Shown: positions 7,658 to 15,898 of the stretch, in pieces
Position numbering within the stretch: position 1 is the stretch's first letter
How the letters are laid out: the number at the start of each line of letters is the position of its first letter
From: Thermoactinospora rubra
Lineage (GTDB): Bacteria > Actinomycetota > Actinomycetes > Streptosporangiales > Streptosporangiaceae
Direction: 5' to 3'
Assembly (NCBI RefSeq): GCF_002093975.1
Contig: NZ_KZ084324.1
Coordinates: 390,755-454,754, forward strand
DNA: 64,000 nucleotides
Translations under genes and position numbers: made by a program
Notes under the pieces: model-generated
The model's database searches: none
Told to the model about the DNA's origin: nothing
What the model saw: only the letters and a program-made list of their open reading frames with translations

Positions 7658-8299
7658 TCAGGTGTCCTTCTTGCTGTTGGTCTGCTGCTTGGGCGGCTGC
7701 TTCGGCGGCACGTAGGTGTCGACGGGCGGCGGCACGTACGGGCGGTTGGGCTTCGGCCAGACGATCTTGGTCTTGGCGGTCTTGAGCCACTGCCAGCCGT
7801 CGATGCCGATGCGCTCCAGCTCGTCCATGCTGAGCTGGTCGGCGCCGGTGGGCATGTCGTAGGCGATCACGCCGAGCTTCGCCGTGGCCGTGCCCTTGGT
7901 GCCCTTCTCCAGCGTCACCTGGATGTCGAGCCAGTCGGTCTTGCCGACCTCCAGGGCGTAGGGGCCCCAGCACCAGAACTGCCGGCGCTCCCACTCGCAC
8001 TTCGTGCCCTTCGGCCCCCACCAGTAGAGGCGGTTCTTGACGCCGGTCGGCAGGATGCCGCCGATCCAGTAGTAGTCGGCCTCGTAGGGACCCTTGTTCG
8101 TGGCGCGGATGCGGTAGGTGATCTTGCCGCCGCGCTTGGTGGCCTTGGTGGCCTTGACCGAGATCTTGAAGTTCGAGAACGGCTTGGCCACGACCGCCGC
8201 CGTCTGCGTGGTCTGGGGGGTCGCCGCCGCCGGGGCGGCGAGGGCGACCGGGGCGGCGGCGAGAGCCGCGCCGACGAGCGCGCCGATGGTCTTGCGCAT
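7658..8299 (-). CDS. Secreted protein of an unnamed family (paralogue of the gene at 3468)
   Basis: A 213-residue product with a signal peptide (MRKTIGALVGAALAAAP, likely cleavage near APAAA). The core shares with the 3468 gene the run ADYYxxGGxLPxGxxxRLYW, then GPKGTKCEWE, FWCWG, GTxxAxLG and YDxPTG, including both cysteines in the same places. Unlike its sister it has a Pro/Lys-rich tail (PYVPPPVDTYVPPKQPP) that could sit in the cell wall. GGGGAG lies eleven bases before the ATG. It ends four bases from the response-regulator gene, tail to tail. Function unknown. Confidence 0.8.
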   Translation of the reverse strand: MRKTIGALVGAALAAAPVALAAPAAATPQTTQTAAVVAKPFSNFKISVKATKATKRGGKITYRIRATNKGPYEADYYWIGGILPTGVKNRLYWWGPKGTKCEWERRQFWCWGPYALEVGKTDWLDIQVTLEKGTKGTATAKLGVIAYDMPTGADQLSMDELERIGIDGWQWLKTAKTKIVWPKPNRPYVPPPVDTYVPPKQPPKQQTNSKKDT

Positions 8300-8475
8300 A
8301 AGTGATCAAACTCCCCGTGGAGCGTGCTGGCGATCCCCGATTCTGGGGGCGCCGATCCCCTTGAGCAAAGGTTTCGCAAAAAGCGATAAATGATCGTGAT
8401 GCGGTGTCGCTTGCACACCGATGCGCGCAGCCGCCACGCTTTTCGAGGGGCGTTCACCGGGGAGGGGGAACTTAG

Positions 8476-10806
8476 GTGCCGGAGACGCATCCCTTGCAAC
8501 CGGGAGATCCAGCCGCCCTCGGCCCGTACCGGCTGCTGGGCAGGCTCGGCAAGGGAGCGCAGGGCATCGTCTTCAAGGCGGAGGGGCCCGACGGCGAGCT
8601 TGTAGCGATCAAGCTGCTCACCGCGAGGCTCGACGGGCCCGGCATCGACGTGGAACGGTTCATGCGCGAGGTGGCCGCGGCGCGGCGGGTCGCGCAGTTC
8701 TGCACCGCGCAGGTGCTCGACGCCAACATGGAAGGCGACCTGCCCTACATCGTGAGCGAGCTGGTCGAGGGCGTCTCGCTCCAGCGGGTCGTGCAGACCG
8801 AGGGCCCGCGCCAGGGCGGCGCGCTGTACCGCCTGGCGGTCGGCACCGTCACCGCGCTGGCCGCCATCCACCGGGCCGGCATCGTCCACCGCGACTTCAA
8901 GCCCAGCAACGTCCTGCTCGGCTCGGACGGCCCCCGGGTCATCGACTTCGGCATCGCCAGGGCGCTGGACTCCGCCAGGACCATCAGCAGCGGCGTGGTC
9001 GGCACGCCCGCCTACATGTCGCCCGAGCAGATCTCCGGCGAGCGGGTCGGCCCGGCCAGCGACATGTTCGCCTGGGCGCTGACCATGATCTTCGCGGCCA
9101 CCGGCCGGCCCGCCTTCGGCCAGGACAGCATCCCGGCGGTCATCTACCGGGTGATGAACGAGGAGCCCGACCTGTCGGCGCTCCCCGACAACCTGCGGCC
9201 CATCGTGGGAGCCTGCCTCAGCAAGCGGGCCGAAGAGCGGCCCTCGGCCGCCGACACGCTGTTCGCGCTGCTGGAGAACCAGGGCGCGGCGCCGGTGGAC
9301 TCGGTGGACTCAGACGTGGCGATGACCACCGGCCGCCGGCTCGCCGCCGAGGAGGCGTCCCCCGCCCAGCCCGTGCCCGCCGTCCAGCCCATGCCTCCCG
9401 CCCAGCCCGCGCCGACCGGCTGGGCCAGCCCCTCCGGTGAGTACCCGGCCGTGCCGCGACCGCCCGCCGGGCCGTACGCGCCGCCGCCCGCCTCGCCCTC
9501 GCCCGCCGCGCCGTACGGCACGCCCCCCGCTCCGGCGGGGCAGCCCGGCGGGAGCGACAACGACGCCTTCTTCCGCGAGGCGTCCTCCCACGAGACGAAG
9601 GGCGAGGACGCGGCGGCGCGCAGGCGCCGGGCCCTGCTGGTCGGCGGCGCGCTGACCGTGGCCCTGCTGCTGGCCGCCACGGTGCTGGTGCTGGCGCCGA
9701 GGATGTTCGCCCGCGGCGGCGAGGTGTCCGCGGCGAGCGCCACCAGCTCGGCCACCTCCACGCCGAGCCCCACGCCCACACCGTCGTCCACGGTGACCGT
9801 GACGCCGCAGATCGCGCCGGTCCAGGAGCCCGCCATGGACCTGGAACTAGGCGACCAGGACGGCAAGCCGCTCAAGGGACACGGCAAGGCGGTCCAGTCG
9901 ATCTCCGGCGCGACGGCCGGCGGCAAGCCGCTGCTGGTCTCCGGCAGCCAGGACGGCACGCTGCGCGTCTGGGACATGGCCAAGCGCTCCCAGGTGGCCA
10001 AGCTCACGGGCCACCGGCGCGAGGTGTACGCGGTGGCGGCCTTCACCATGGGCGACTCGCCGGCGGCGCTGTCGGGCGGCCGGGACGGCACCGTCCGGCT
10101 ATGGGACCTCAAGAGCCGCAAGGGCAAGGTGCTGGGCTACCACGGCGACTCGGTGTTCGCCGTCGCCGCCGGCAAGGCGGGCGGCAAGTGGATCGGGGTC
10201 AGCGGCGACGCCAACGGCTACCTGCGGTTCTGGGACCTGAAGAAGCGCAAGCAGCTCGGCTCCGGCATCCGGGTGCACCGCGGCGAGCTGAACTGGCTCG
10301 CCGTCGGCGAGGTGGGCGACAAGACGATCGTGGTGTCGGCCGGCGAGGACAAGACCCTGCGGGCGTGGGATCTGGCCAAGCGCCGGCCGTACGGCAAGAC
10401 GTTCAAGGGCCACAAGAAGGGCGTCTACGCGGTCGCGGTCGGCGAGGTCGACGGCCGGGCGGTGATCGCCTCGGGCGGCAAGGACAGCACGGTCCGGCTG
10501 TGGGACGCCAAGACCGGCAAGGCGATCGGCGAGCCGCTCAAGGGCCACAAGAAGATCGTCTACTCGCTCGCCTTCACCACCGTGGACGACGTGCCGATGC
10601 TGGTGTCGGGCGGGACCGACGGCACCGTCCGGCTGTGGGACGTCCGCGACCGCGAGCCGATGGGCCCGCCCCTGCGCGCGCCCAAGTCGGCGGTCTACGC
10701 GGTGACGGTGGCGAGCGTGGAGGGCGAGCCCGTCGTGGTGTCGGCGGGCGGGGACAAGCAGATCAAGTTCTGGGACCTGCGCCCGCGATCGGCAGCCGGT
10801 TCCTAG
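8476..10806 (+). CDS. Transmembrane Ser/Thr protein kinase with WD40 beta-propeller
   Basis: A 776-residue receptor-like kinase. The catalytic domain (about 15-275) has the glycine loop GRLGKGAQGIVF, Lys46 in AIKLL, HRDFKPSN (Asp140), DFG (Asp157) and the GTPAYMSPEQ activation segment, so it should be active. A Pro/Ala-rich linker leads to one transmembrane helix near 388-412 and a Ser/Thr-rich spacer. About seven WD40 repeats follow (about 460-770), each ending in variants of VRLWD or LRFWD, outside the membrane. Start is GTG with GGAGGGGG eight bases upstream. WD40 kinases of this build are frequent in large-genome actinomycetes; ligand unknown. Confidence 0.92.
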   Translation: MPETHPLQPGDPAALGPYRLLGRLGKGAQGIVFKAEGPDGELVAIKLLTARLDGPGIDVERFMREVAAARRVAQFCTAQVLDANMEGDLPYIVSELVEGVSLQRVVQTEGPRQGGALYRLAVGTVTALAAIHRAGIVHRDFKPSNVLLGSDGPRVIDFGIARALDSARTISSGVVGTPAYMSPEQISGERVGPASDMFAWALTMIFAATGRPAFGQDSIPAVIYRVMNEEPDLSALPDNLRPIVGACLSKRAEERPSAADTLFALLENQGAAPVDSVDSDVAMTTGRRLAAEEASPAQPVPAVQPMPPAQPAPTGWASPSGEYPAVPRPPAGPYAPPPASPSPAAPYGTPPAPAGQPGGSDNDAFFREASSHETKGEDAAARRRRALLVGGALTVALLLAATVLVLAPRMFARGGEVSAASATSSATSTPSPTPTPSSTVTVTPQIAPVQEPAMDLELGDQDGKPLKGHGKAVQSISGATAGGKPLLVSGSQDGTLRVWDMAKRSQVAKLTGHRREVYAVAAFTMGDSPAALSGGRDGTVRLWDLKSRKGKVLGYHGDSVFAVAAGKAGGKWIGVSGDANGYLRFWDLKKRKQLGSGIRVHRGELNWLAVGEVGDKTIVVSAGEDKTLRAWDLAKRRPYGKTFKGHKKGVYAVAVGEVDGRAVIASGGKDSTVRLWDAKTGKAIGEPLKGHKKIVYSLAFTTVDDVPMLVSGGTDGTVRLWDVRDREPMGPPLRAPKSAVYAVTVASVEGEPVVVSAGGDKQIKFWDLRPRSAAGS

Positions 10807-10848
10807 CGTTCCGCCAGGACGAAGCCGGCTCCTAGCGTTCCTCCAGGA
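10795..10848. repeat. Imperfect 25-bp tandem duplication spanning two convergent stop codons
   Basis: Positions 10795-10819 and 10824-10848 are the same 25-base segment with two mismatches, 29 bases apart. The core CCTAGCGTTCC contains CTAG, a stop on both strands. Copy 1 supplies the kinase stop and copy 2 the stop of the opposing hypothetical gene. Confidence 0.8.
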
Positions 10849-11536
10849 TCCCGTGATGGCAGGCCACCTGGGCACGCCGTACGGCCCGGTCGAGCTCACG
10901 CAGGGCCACGTCGCGGGCGGCGAGCTCGCCCGCCGTGAGCCCGCGCCGGCCGGCCAGCCGCAGGGCCGCCGCGAGCCGCGCCGCCAGCGCCTGCAGCCGG
11001 TGCGCCCTGGCCGGGTACCCGGGCGCCAGCTCCCCGTCCGGCAGCCGCGACGGCCAGGCCCCGCCCGGCCCGCCCACCCCGTCGAGCGCCTCGGTCGCCG
11101 CCCGCATGACGGCCGCCAGCTCCCGCTCGGCCTCGCGGACGCTGGGCAGGTCCGCCCGCGCGGGCCCGGCCTGGTGGACCGCGAACCCCACCCCGCTGTA
11201 GGACGACCCCCGCACGTCCGGGAACGGCACCAGCCCCAGGTTCCCCTGCGGCAGGACGGCTATCGCCGCCTCCCCGGCGTCGATGGCGGCCGCGTTGAAC
11301 GGCGGCGGCCCCGACAGCCCTAGCGGATCCCCCGGCGCGGGCAGCGCCAGCCGTAGCTCGCCCAGCCCCTTCAGGCGCATGTCGGCCAGGCTCGACCGCA
11401 ACGGCACGCCGTCGACCACGACGGGCCCCGCGACCTGCTCGATCCGGTCGGCCGCCTCGTCCAGGCCGACGTGTCCGGCCAGCCAGGCGTTCCCCCAGGC
11501 GACGAGCACGGCTGATACGGGCGTTTCGGGGTGCAC
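10832..11536 (-). CDS. Conserved hypothetical protein (234 aa)
   Basis: A 234-residue, probably cytoplasmic protein, rich in Ala, Leu and Arg, with no transmembrane segment or recognised motif. The N-terminal half contains VLVAWGNAWLAGHVGLDEA and a Gly/Pro-rich loop; the C-terminal third is helical (ALAARLAAALRLAGRRGL). The start is a GTG at 11536 because TATCGT ends six bases upstream, which predicts a leaderless mRNA; the frame stays open upstream inside the divergent ABC gene. It is divergent from the ABC ATPase and convergent with the WD40 kinase. No function proposed. Confidence 0.65.
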   Translation of the reverse strand: MHPETPVSAVLVAWGNAWLAGHVGLDEAADRIEQVAGPVVVDGVPLRSSLADMRLKGLGELRLALPAPGDPLGLSGPPPFNAAAIDAGEAAIAVLPQGNLGLVPFPDVRGSSYSGVGFAVHQAGPARADLPSVREAERELAAVMRAATEALDGVGGPGGAWPSRLPDGELAPGYPARAHRLQALAARLAAALRLAGRRGLTAGELAARDVALRELDRAVRRAQVACHHGILEER

Positions 11537-11542
11537 GCATCC

Positions 11543-11548
11543 ACGATA
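11543..11548 (-). promoter_or_regulatory. -10 element of a predicted leaderless promoter
   Basis: TATCGT on the minus strand, ending six bases before the GTG at 11536. Confidence 0.5.
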
Positions 11549-11596
11549 TGCGGCGATAGGTTTGTCCCAGACGCTTGAGCCAGGGAGGAATCGGGG

Positions 11597-12385
11597 ATGG
11601 GTGGTCAGGTGCTGCGCCTCGAGGACGTGGCCGTGAGGCGCGACGGAGCGGCCCTGCTGCGCGGCGTCGACTGGACGGTCAACGAGGACGAGCGCTGGGT
11701 GGTGATCGGGCCCAACGGCGCGGGCAAGACCACGCTGCTGCAGGTGGCGGCCACGTTGCTGTATCCCAGCGAGGGCGTGGTGGAGGTGCTCGGCGAACGG
11801 CTGGGCCAGGCGGACGTGTTCGACCTGCGGCCCCGCATCGGCCTGTCGAGCGCCGCGCTGGCCGAGCGGATCCCGCCGGAGGAGAAGGTCATCGACCTGG
11901 TGCTGACCGCCTCCTACGCGATCCTCGGCCGGTATTCGGAGGAGTACGACTCCGACGACGTCACCCGGGCCGTCGAGCTGATCGACATGATGGGCGCCGC
12001 GCACCTGATCAGGCGCCGGTTCGGCACCCTGTCGGAGGGCGAGCGCAAGCGCGTGCAGATCGCCCGCGCGCTGATGCCCGACCCCGAGCTGCTCCTCCTC
12101 GACGAGCCCGCGGCCGGGCTGGACCTCGGCGGGCGCGAGGACCTGGTGCGCCGGCTGTCGCTGCTGGCCACCGACCACCGCTCGCCCACCCTGGTGCTGG
12201 TCACCCACCACGTGGAGGAGATCCCCGCCGGCTTCACCCACGGCCTGCTGCTGCGCCACGGCTCGGTCGTCGCCCAGGGGCCGCTGGAGCACGTGATGAA
12301 CGCCGACAACCTCTCCCGCACCTTCGGCCTGCCGCTCAGGCTGGAGCGCAGCCTCGACGGCCGGTGGTACGCCAGGGCCCAGTAG
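11597..12385 (+). CDS. ABC transporter ATP-binding protein
   Basis: A 262-residue ATPase with Walker A GPNGAGKTT, signature LSEGERKR, Walker B ELLLLDEPAAGLD and switch His in LVTHHVEEI. The signature starts LSEGE rather than LSGGQ, as in the stand-alone ModF/YlmA-like branch. No permease gene is adjacent, so it either works with a membrane partner elsewhere or has a non-transport role. GGAGG about ten bases upstream supports the ATG. It is divergent from the hypothetical gene and followed by an SPFH gene on the same strand after about 100 bases. Confidence 0.88.
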   Translation: MGGQVLRLEDVAVRRDGAALLRGVDWTVNEDERWVVIGPNGAGKTTLLQVAATLLYPSEGVVEVLGERLGQADVFDLRPRIGLSSAALAERIPPEEKVIDLVLTASYAILGRYSEEYDSDDVTRAVELIDMMGAAHLIRRRFGTLSEGERKRVQIARALMPDPELLLLDEPAAGLDLGGREDLVRRLSLLATDHRSPTLVLVTHHVEEIPAGFTHGLLLRHGSVVAQGPLEHVMNADNLSRTFGLPLRLERSLDGRWYARAQ

Positions 12386-12488
12386 AGGGCGGCGCAGTAG
12401 CTCGTGTTCGCCCGGTTGGCAGCCGCTTCGCGGTAAGACCGAATATCATTTCCGGGGTCGGACTCCTCTGTCCCCCCGGAGCGTGGCC

Positions 12489-13394
12489 ATGGGCGTCGAA
12501 CTGCTGGCCGTAGTCGTGGTCGTGGCAGGCGCCATCGGCGTCGTCGTGGTCCGCTCCCTGCGCGTCATCAGGCACGGCAGCGCCGCCGTGGTGGAGCGGC
12601 TCGGCGCCTACCACCGCACGCTGACCCCCGGCATGAACCTGGTCGTGCCGTTCATCGACCGGGTCAGGGACGTCGTGGACATGCGGGAGATGCTCCAGCC
12701 GTTCCCGCCCCAGCCGGTCACCACGGCGGACAACCTGCTGGTGTCGGTCGACACGCTCGTCTTCTACCAGGTGACCGACGCCAGGGCGGCCACCTACGAG
12801 GTCGCCAACTACGTCGCGGCGATGGAGCAGCTCATCGCCACGACGCTGCGCAACGTGATCGGCGAGATGGACCTCGACACCGCGCTGCGCTCCCGGGAGG
12901 ACATCGCCGCCCGGCTGCGCACCGCGCTGGCCGACACCACCCAGCGATGGGGCATCAGGATCAGGCGGGTGGAGCTGAAGGCTGTCGATCCGCCCGCGGC
13001 CATCCAGGAGGCGATGGAGAAGCAGATGCGGGCCGAGCGCGACAAGCAGGCCGCCATCGCCGCCGCGCAGGGCGAGCGGCAGGCCGCGATCCTGGCCGCG
13101 GAGGGGGAGAAGAAGGCGGCGGTCCTGCGGGCGGAGGGCGAGGCCGAGGCGGTCGTGGTGCGCGCCCAGGCCGAGGCGCGGGCGGAGGCCATGCGCGCCA
13201 AGGGCCAGGCCGACGCGATCGGGCTGGTGTTCCGCGCCGTCCAGGAGGCCAACCCCGACCAGCGGCTGCTGGCCTACCAGTACCTGCGGACGCTGCCGGA
13301 GATCGCCAAGGGCGAGGCCAACAAGGTGTGGATCGTGCCCTCGGAGATGGGCAAGGCGCTGGAGAACCTCGGCCTGTTCACCGAGCGGGAGTGA
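12489..13394 (+). CDS. SPFH/band 7 family protein (stomatin/prohibitin homologue)
   Basis: A 301-residue protein with an N-terminal membrane anchor (GVELLAVVVVVAGAIGVVVV), then the band 7 domain (GSAAVVERLGAYHRTLTPGMN, VDTLVFYQVTDARAATYEV) and a long Ala/Glu/Lys-rich coiled coil (about 180-250: IAAAQGERQAAILAAEGEKK) that drives oligomers. Such proteins organise membrane microdomains or regulate proteases. No NfeD gene is next to it, although the usual partner is NfeD. ATG at 12489 is preferred; a GTG two codons earlier is also possible. Confidence 0.9.
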   Translation: MGVELLAVVVVVAGAIGVVVVRSLRVIRHGSAAVVERLGAYHRTLTPGMNLVVPFIDRVRDVVDMREMLQPFPPQPVTTADNLLVSVDTLVFYQVTDARAATYEVANYVAAMEQLIATTLRNVIGEMDLDTALRSREDIAARLRTALADTTQRWGIRIRRVELKAVDPPAAIQEAMEKQMRAERDKQAAIAAAQGERQAAILAAEGEKKAAVLRAEGEAEAVVVRAQAEARAEAMRAKGQADAIGLVFRAVQEANPDQRLLAYQYLRTLPEIAKGEANKVWIVPSEMGKALENLGLFTERE

Positions 13395-13426
13395 CCGCCG
13401 GGCGTGCCCCCCGCACCGCCCGGCGG
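13395..13426. terminator. Hairpin between convergent genes
   Basis: Perfect 10-base arms CCGCCGGGCG and CGCCCGGCGG around a 12-base loop, directly after the SPFH stop and before the VOC gene end. There is no T-run, but the strong GC stem could end transcription from both sides. Confidence 0.55.
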
Positions 13427-13434
13427 CCGGGCCG

Positions 13435-13905
13435 TCAGCCGTTGGCGGCGGCTTCGAGCTCCGCGACCTCGATCTTCTTCATGGCCAGCATGGCCTTCAT
13501 GGCGCGCTGGGCCCTGCCCGGGTCGGGGTCCCTGATCAGCTCCTCGAGCCGGCGCGGGACGATCTGCCAGGACAGGCCGTAGCGGTCCTTGAGCCAGCCG
13601 CACGGCCCGGGCTCGCCGCCGCCCTCGGTCAGCTTCGCCCACAGCTCGTCGACCTCCGCCTGGTCCTCGCAGTCGACGTACAGCGAGATCGCCTCGTTGA
13701 ACTTGAACTCCGGGCCGCCGTCCAGCGCGATGAACTCCTGCCCGTCCAGCTCGAAGGTGACGATCTTGAACGAGGGGACGGGCCCTTCCGGGGTCTCGAA
13801 GCGCTGGACCTCGACGATGCGGGAGTTCTTGAAGACGGAGGTGTAGAACCGCGCGGCCTCCTCGGCCTGGTTGTCGAACCAGAGATGAGTCTTGATCTTC
13901 TGCAT
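13435..13905 (-). CDS. VOC/PhnB-like (3-dmu-9_3-mt) family protein
   Basis: A 156-residue member of the vicinal-oxygen-chelate fold, PhnB/3-demethylubiquinone methyltransferase-like branch. It opens KTHLWFDNQAEEAARFY, and has FELDGQEFIALDGGP, ISLYVDCEDQAEVDELW and CGWLKDRYGLSWQIVP, all hallmark blocks. AAGGAG lies upstream of the ATG. The members are common, usually stand-alone, and mostly uncharacterised, so no substrate is given. It converges on the SPFH gene. Confidence 0.85.
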   Translation of the reverse strand: MQKIKTHLWFDNQAEEAARFYTSVFKNSRIVEVQRFETPEGPVPSFKIVTFELDGQEFIALDGGPEFKFNEAISLYVDCEDQAEVDELWAKLTEGGGEPGPCGWLKDRYGLSWQIVPRRLEELIRDPDPGRAQRAMKAMLAMKKIEVAELEAAANG

Positions 13906-14004
13906 GATCGGTCTCCTTCTGTGCGGGCCGTCACGGATACGGACTCGGCGCGGCCCGGAAACTCATCGGCCGACCCCGTCACCGGTCCGGGGAGACGTCC
14001 CCTC

Positions 14005-14010
14005 TAGGCT
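14005..14010 (+). promoter_or_regulatory. -10 element of a predicted leaderless promoter (TauE-like gene)
   Basis: TAGGCT ends seven bases before the ATG at 14018; no ribosome-binding site is present. Confidence 0.55.
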
Positions 14011-14017
14011 CGGGCCC

Positions 14018-14776
14018 ATGCTCGAGGTGTGGGACGCGCTGCTGGCGGTCGCGGCGGGAGTGGCCGCGGGCGCGATCAACGCGGTGGTCGGCTCCGGCTC
14101 GCTCATCACGTTCCCGACGCTGGTGGCGATCGGGCTGCCGCCCGTGGTCGCGAACGTGTCCAACAACATCGGGCTGGTGCCGGGGTCCTTCAGCGGCGCG
14201 TACGGCTACCGCCGCGAGCTGGAGGGACAGCGCGAGCGCCTGGTCAGGCTGGCCGCGGGATCGGCGCTGGGATCGCTGCTGGGCGGCTGGCTGCTGATCG
14301 TCCTCGACCCGGGGGTGTTCCGCGTCGTCGTGCCGGTGCTCATCGGGCTGGCGTGCGTGCTGGTGGTCATCCAGCCGTGGCTGAGCCGGTGGATGGCGGC
14401 CCGGCGGGAGCACGCGCACCCGCATGGCGGGCCGTGGCTGTGGCTGGGCGTCTTCGGTGCGGGGGTCTACGGGGGATACTTCGGGGCCGCGCAGGGGGTG
14501 CTGCTCATCGGCATCCTCGGCAGCTTCCTGGACGAGGGGATCCAGCGGATCAACGCGGCCAAGAACGTGCTGTCGCTGGTGGTGAACTTCACGGCCGCGG
14601 TGCTGTTCCTCGTGATCGCGAGCGTGAACTGGTGGGCGGTGGCGGCCGTGGCGGTCGGCTCGACGATCGGCGGGTACTTTGGGGCCAGGGTGGGGCGGCG
14701 CATCCCGGCCCCGCTGCTGCGAGGGATCATCGTTTGTGTCGGAATTGTGGCGATTATCAAACTGATGTACGGGTAG
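14018..14776 (+). CDS. Sulfite exporter TauE/SafE family permease
   Basis: A 252-residue integral membrane protein with about eight hydrophobic segments and the family repeats GAINAVVGSGSLITFPTL near the N-terminus and GVYGGYFGAAQGVLLIG in the second half. The family moves sulfite, sulfonates or other organic anions; the ion is not deducible. The start ATG was placed by the -10 hexamer, since the longer open frame has no promoter or ribosome site and would add a non-homologous leader. A His-rich loop (EHAHPHGGP) separates the halves. Confidence 0.88.
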   Translation: MLEVWDALLAVAAGVAAGAINAVVGSGSLITFPTLVAIGLPPVVANVSNNIGLVPGSFSGAYGYRRELEGQRERLVRLAAGSALGSLLGGWLLIVLDPGVFRVVVPVLIGLACVLVVIQPWLSRWMAARREHAHPHGGPWLWLGVFGAGVYGGYFGAAQGVLLIGILGSFLDEGIQRINAAKNVLSLVVNFTAAVLFLVIASVNWWAVAAVAVGSTIGGYFGARVGRRIPAPLLRGIIVCVGIVAIIKLMYG

Positions 14777-14779
14777 AAA
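14774..14779 (+). promoter_or_regulatory. -10 element of a predicted leaderless promoter overlapping the tauE-like stop
   Basis: TAGAAA ends seven bases before the ATG at 14787 and its first three bases are the upstream gene's stop codon. Confidence 0.4.
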
Positions 14780-14786
14780 TCTTGGT

Positions 14787-15014
14787 ATGAAGGGCGACCG
14801 GGTCGAGATCGTCATTGACGCGGGAGAGGGCAGCCCCCGCACGTACGAGGTCAGCGCGACCAAGGCGGGCCGTCGCGTCGAGGTGACCACCCGGCGCAAC
14901 CTCATCGAGGTCAGTGAGGTCACGCGCAACGGCAGCCCGGTCCGCACGGCCCGGTTCATGTCCAACCGCATCCTGGCCCTGGTCGAGCACCCCGCCGACG
15001 GCACGGGGGACTGA
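14787..15014 (+). CDS. Small conserved hypothetical protein (75 aa)
   Basis: A 75-residue soluble protein with alternating charged and hydrophobic residues (VEIVIDAGEG, RRVEVTTRRNLIEV) that suggest a small beta-sheet. It has no cysteine, signal or membrane segment. It follows the TauE-like gene by ten bases but appears to have its own -10 hexamer rather than a ribosome-binding site. It ends seven bases before the opposing NmrA-like gene. Coding is supported by start, length and codon bias; the function is unknown. Confidence 0.65.
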   Translation: MKGDRVEIVIDAGEGSPRTYEVSATKAGRRVEVTTRRNLIEVSEVTRNGSPVRTARFMSNRILALVEHPADGTGD

Positions 15015-15021
15015 CGGGATC

Positions 15022-15891
15022 TCAGCCGCCGAGGCCGCCGAGGCCGCCGAAGCCGCCGAAGCCGCCGAAGCCGCCGAAGCCGCCGAAGCGGTCGATCGCC
15101 CACTGCCGGTAGGTCCTGGCCCGCCGCCCGATCAGCCGCTCGACCGTGTCGGTGACCTCCTCCGGCGTGTGGATGAACGACTCCCACGTCTCCAGCGACG
15201 ACTTGGCCAGCTCGGCGTCGCCCCAGGCGGCGGTGAGCCGCTCGACGACCGCATCCGGCGCGATCTCCTCCCAGCGGGCCGGCCGCCCCAGCACCTCACC
15301 GAGGATGCGCACCTGCTCCACCTGGGTCAGCGCCTCCGGCCCGCTCAGCACGTACACCTGATGGTTGTGCCCCGCCGAGGTGAGCACGTGCGCCGCCACG
15401 GCCGCGATGTCCGCCTCGTGGATCAGCGACCGCGCCGCCTGGCCGTACACCCAGCGCACGGTCCCGGTGTCCAGGATCTCCCGGGCCCATCCCAGCGTGT
15501 TGGTCGCGAACCCTCCGGGCCGCAGGAACGTCCACGCCGGCCCCGCGCCCCGGATCAGCCGCTCCACCTCCACGTGGAACATCGTCGAGCCGGGCCGCAG
15601 GTTGGCCGACAGGTAGACGATCCGGCGCGCGTGCCGGGCGATCAGGTCCACGACCTGCGCCGCCGTCGAGGCCGCGAACCCGGGCCAGATGAGGAACACC
15701 TCCTCGACCCCGTCGAGGGCCGGTGCCAGGCTCGGGGGATCGGTCAGGTCCCCGGTGACCACCTCGACGCCGGCGGGGAAGTCCGCCCTGGCCGGGTCGC
15801 GCACCAGGGCGCGTACGGGGATGCCCGCCTCGGCGAGCGAGGTCACGGTGTGCCTGCCGACGTTGCCGGTCGCTCCGGTGATGAGAATCAT
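15022..15891 (-). CDS. NmrA-like NAD(P)-binding protein with a Gly-Phe repeat tail
   Basis: A 289-residue atypical SDR starting MILITGATGNVGRHTV, the Gly-rich nucleotide-binding loop. PAWTFLRPGGFATN is the NmrA/azoreductase-like block. Members act as NAD(P)H-dependent reductases or redox sensors. The unusual part is the end: after QWAIDR the last residues are repeats of Phe/Leu-Gly-Gly encoded by seven 9-base units, which looks like recent slippage growth. TAGCGT ends seven bases upstream of the ATG, so the mRNA is probably leaderless. Confidence 0.85.
   Translation of the reverse strand: MILITGATGNVGRHTVTSLAEAGIPVRALVRDPARADFPAGVEVVTGDLTDPPSLAPALDGVEEVFLIWPGFAASTAAQVVDLIARHARRIVYLSANLRPGSTMFHVEVERLIRGAGPAWTFLRPGGFATNTLGWAREILDTGTVRWVYGQAARSLIHEADIAAVAAHVLTSAGHNHQVYVLSGPEALTQVEQVRILGEVLGRPARWEEIAPDAVVERLTAAWGDAELAKSSLETWESFIHTPEEVTDTVERLIGRRARTYRQWAIDRFGGFGGFGGFGGFGGLGGLGG
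15025..15087. repeat. Seven tandem 9-bp units (GCCGCCGAA/G)
   Basis: Five units GCCGCCGAA and two units GCCGCCGAG run without interruption to the stop codon of the NmrA-like gene; on the coding strand they read Phe-Gly-Gly and Leu-Gly-Gly. Nine bases keep the frame, so unit number can change without breaking the gene. Confidence 0.95.
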
Positions 15892-15898
15892 GCGACCG

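Noticed and set aside
15025..15087. Possible CRISPR-like array
   Set aside because: Units are 9 bases with no spacers and lie inside a coding region; this is a simple tandem repeat.
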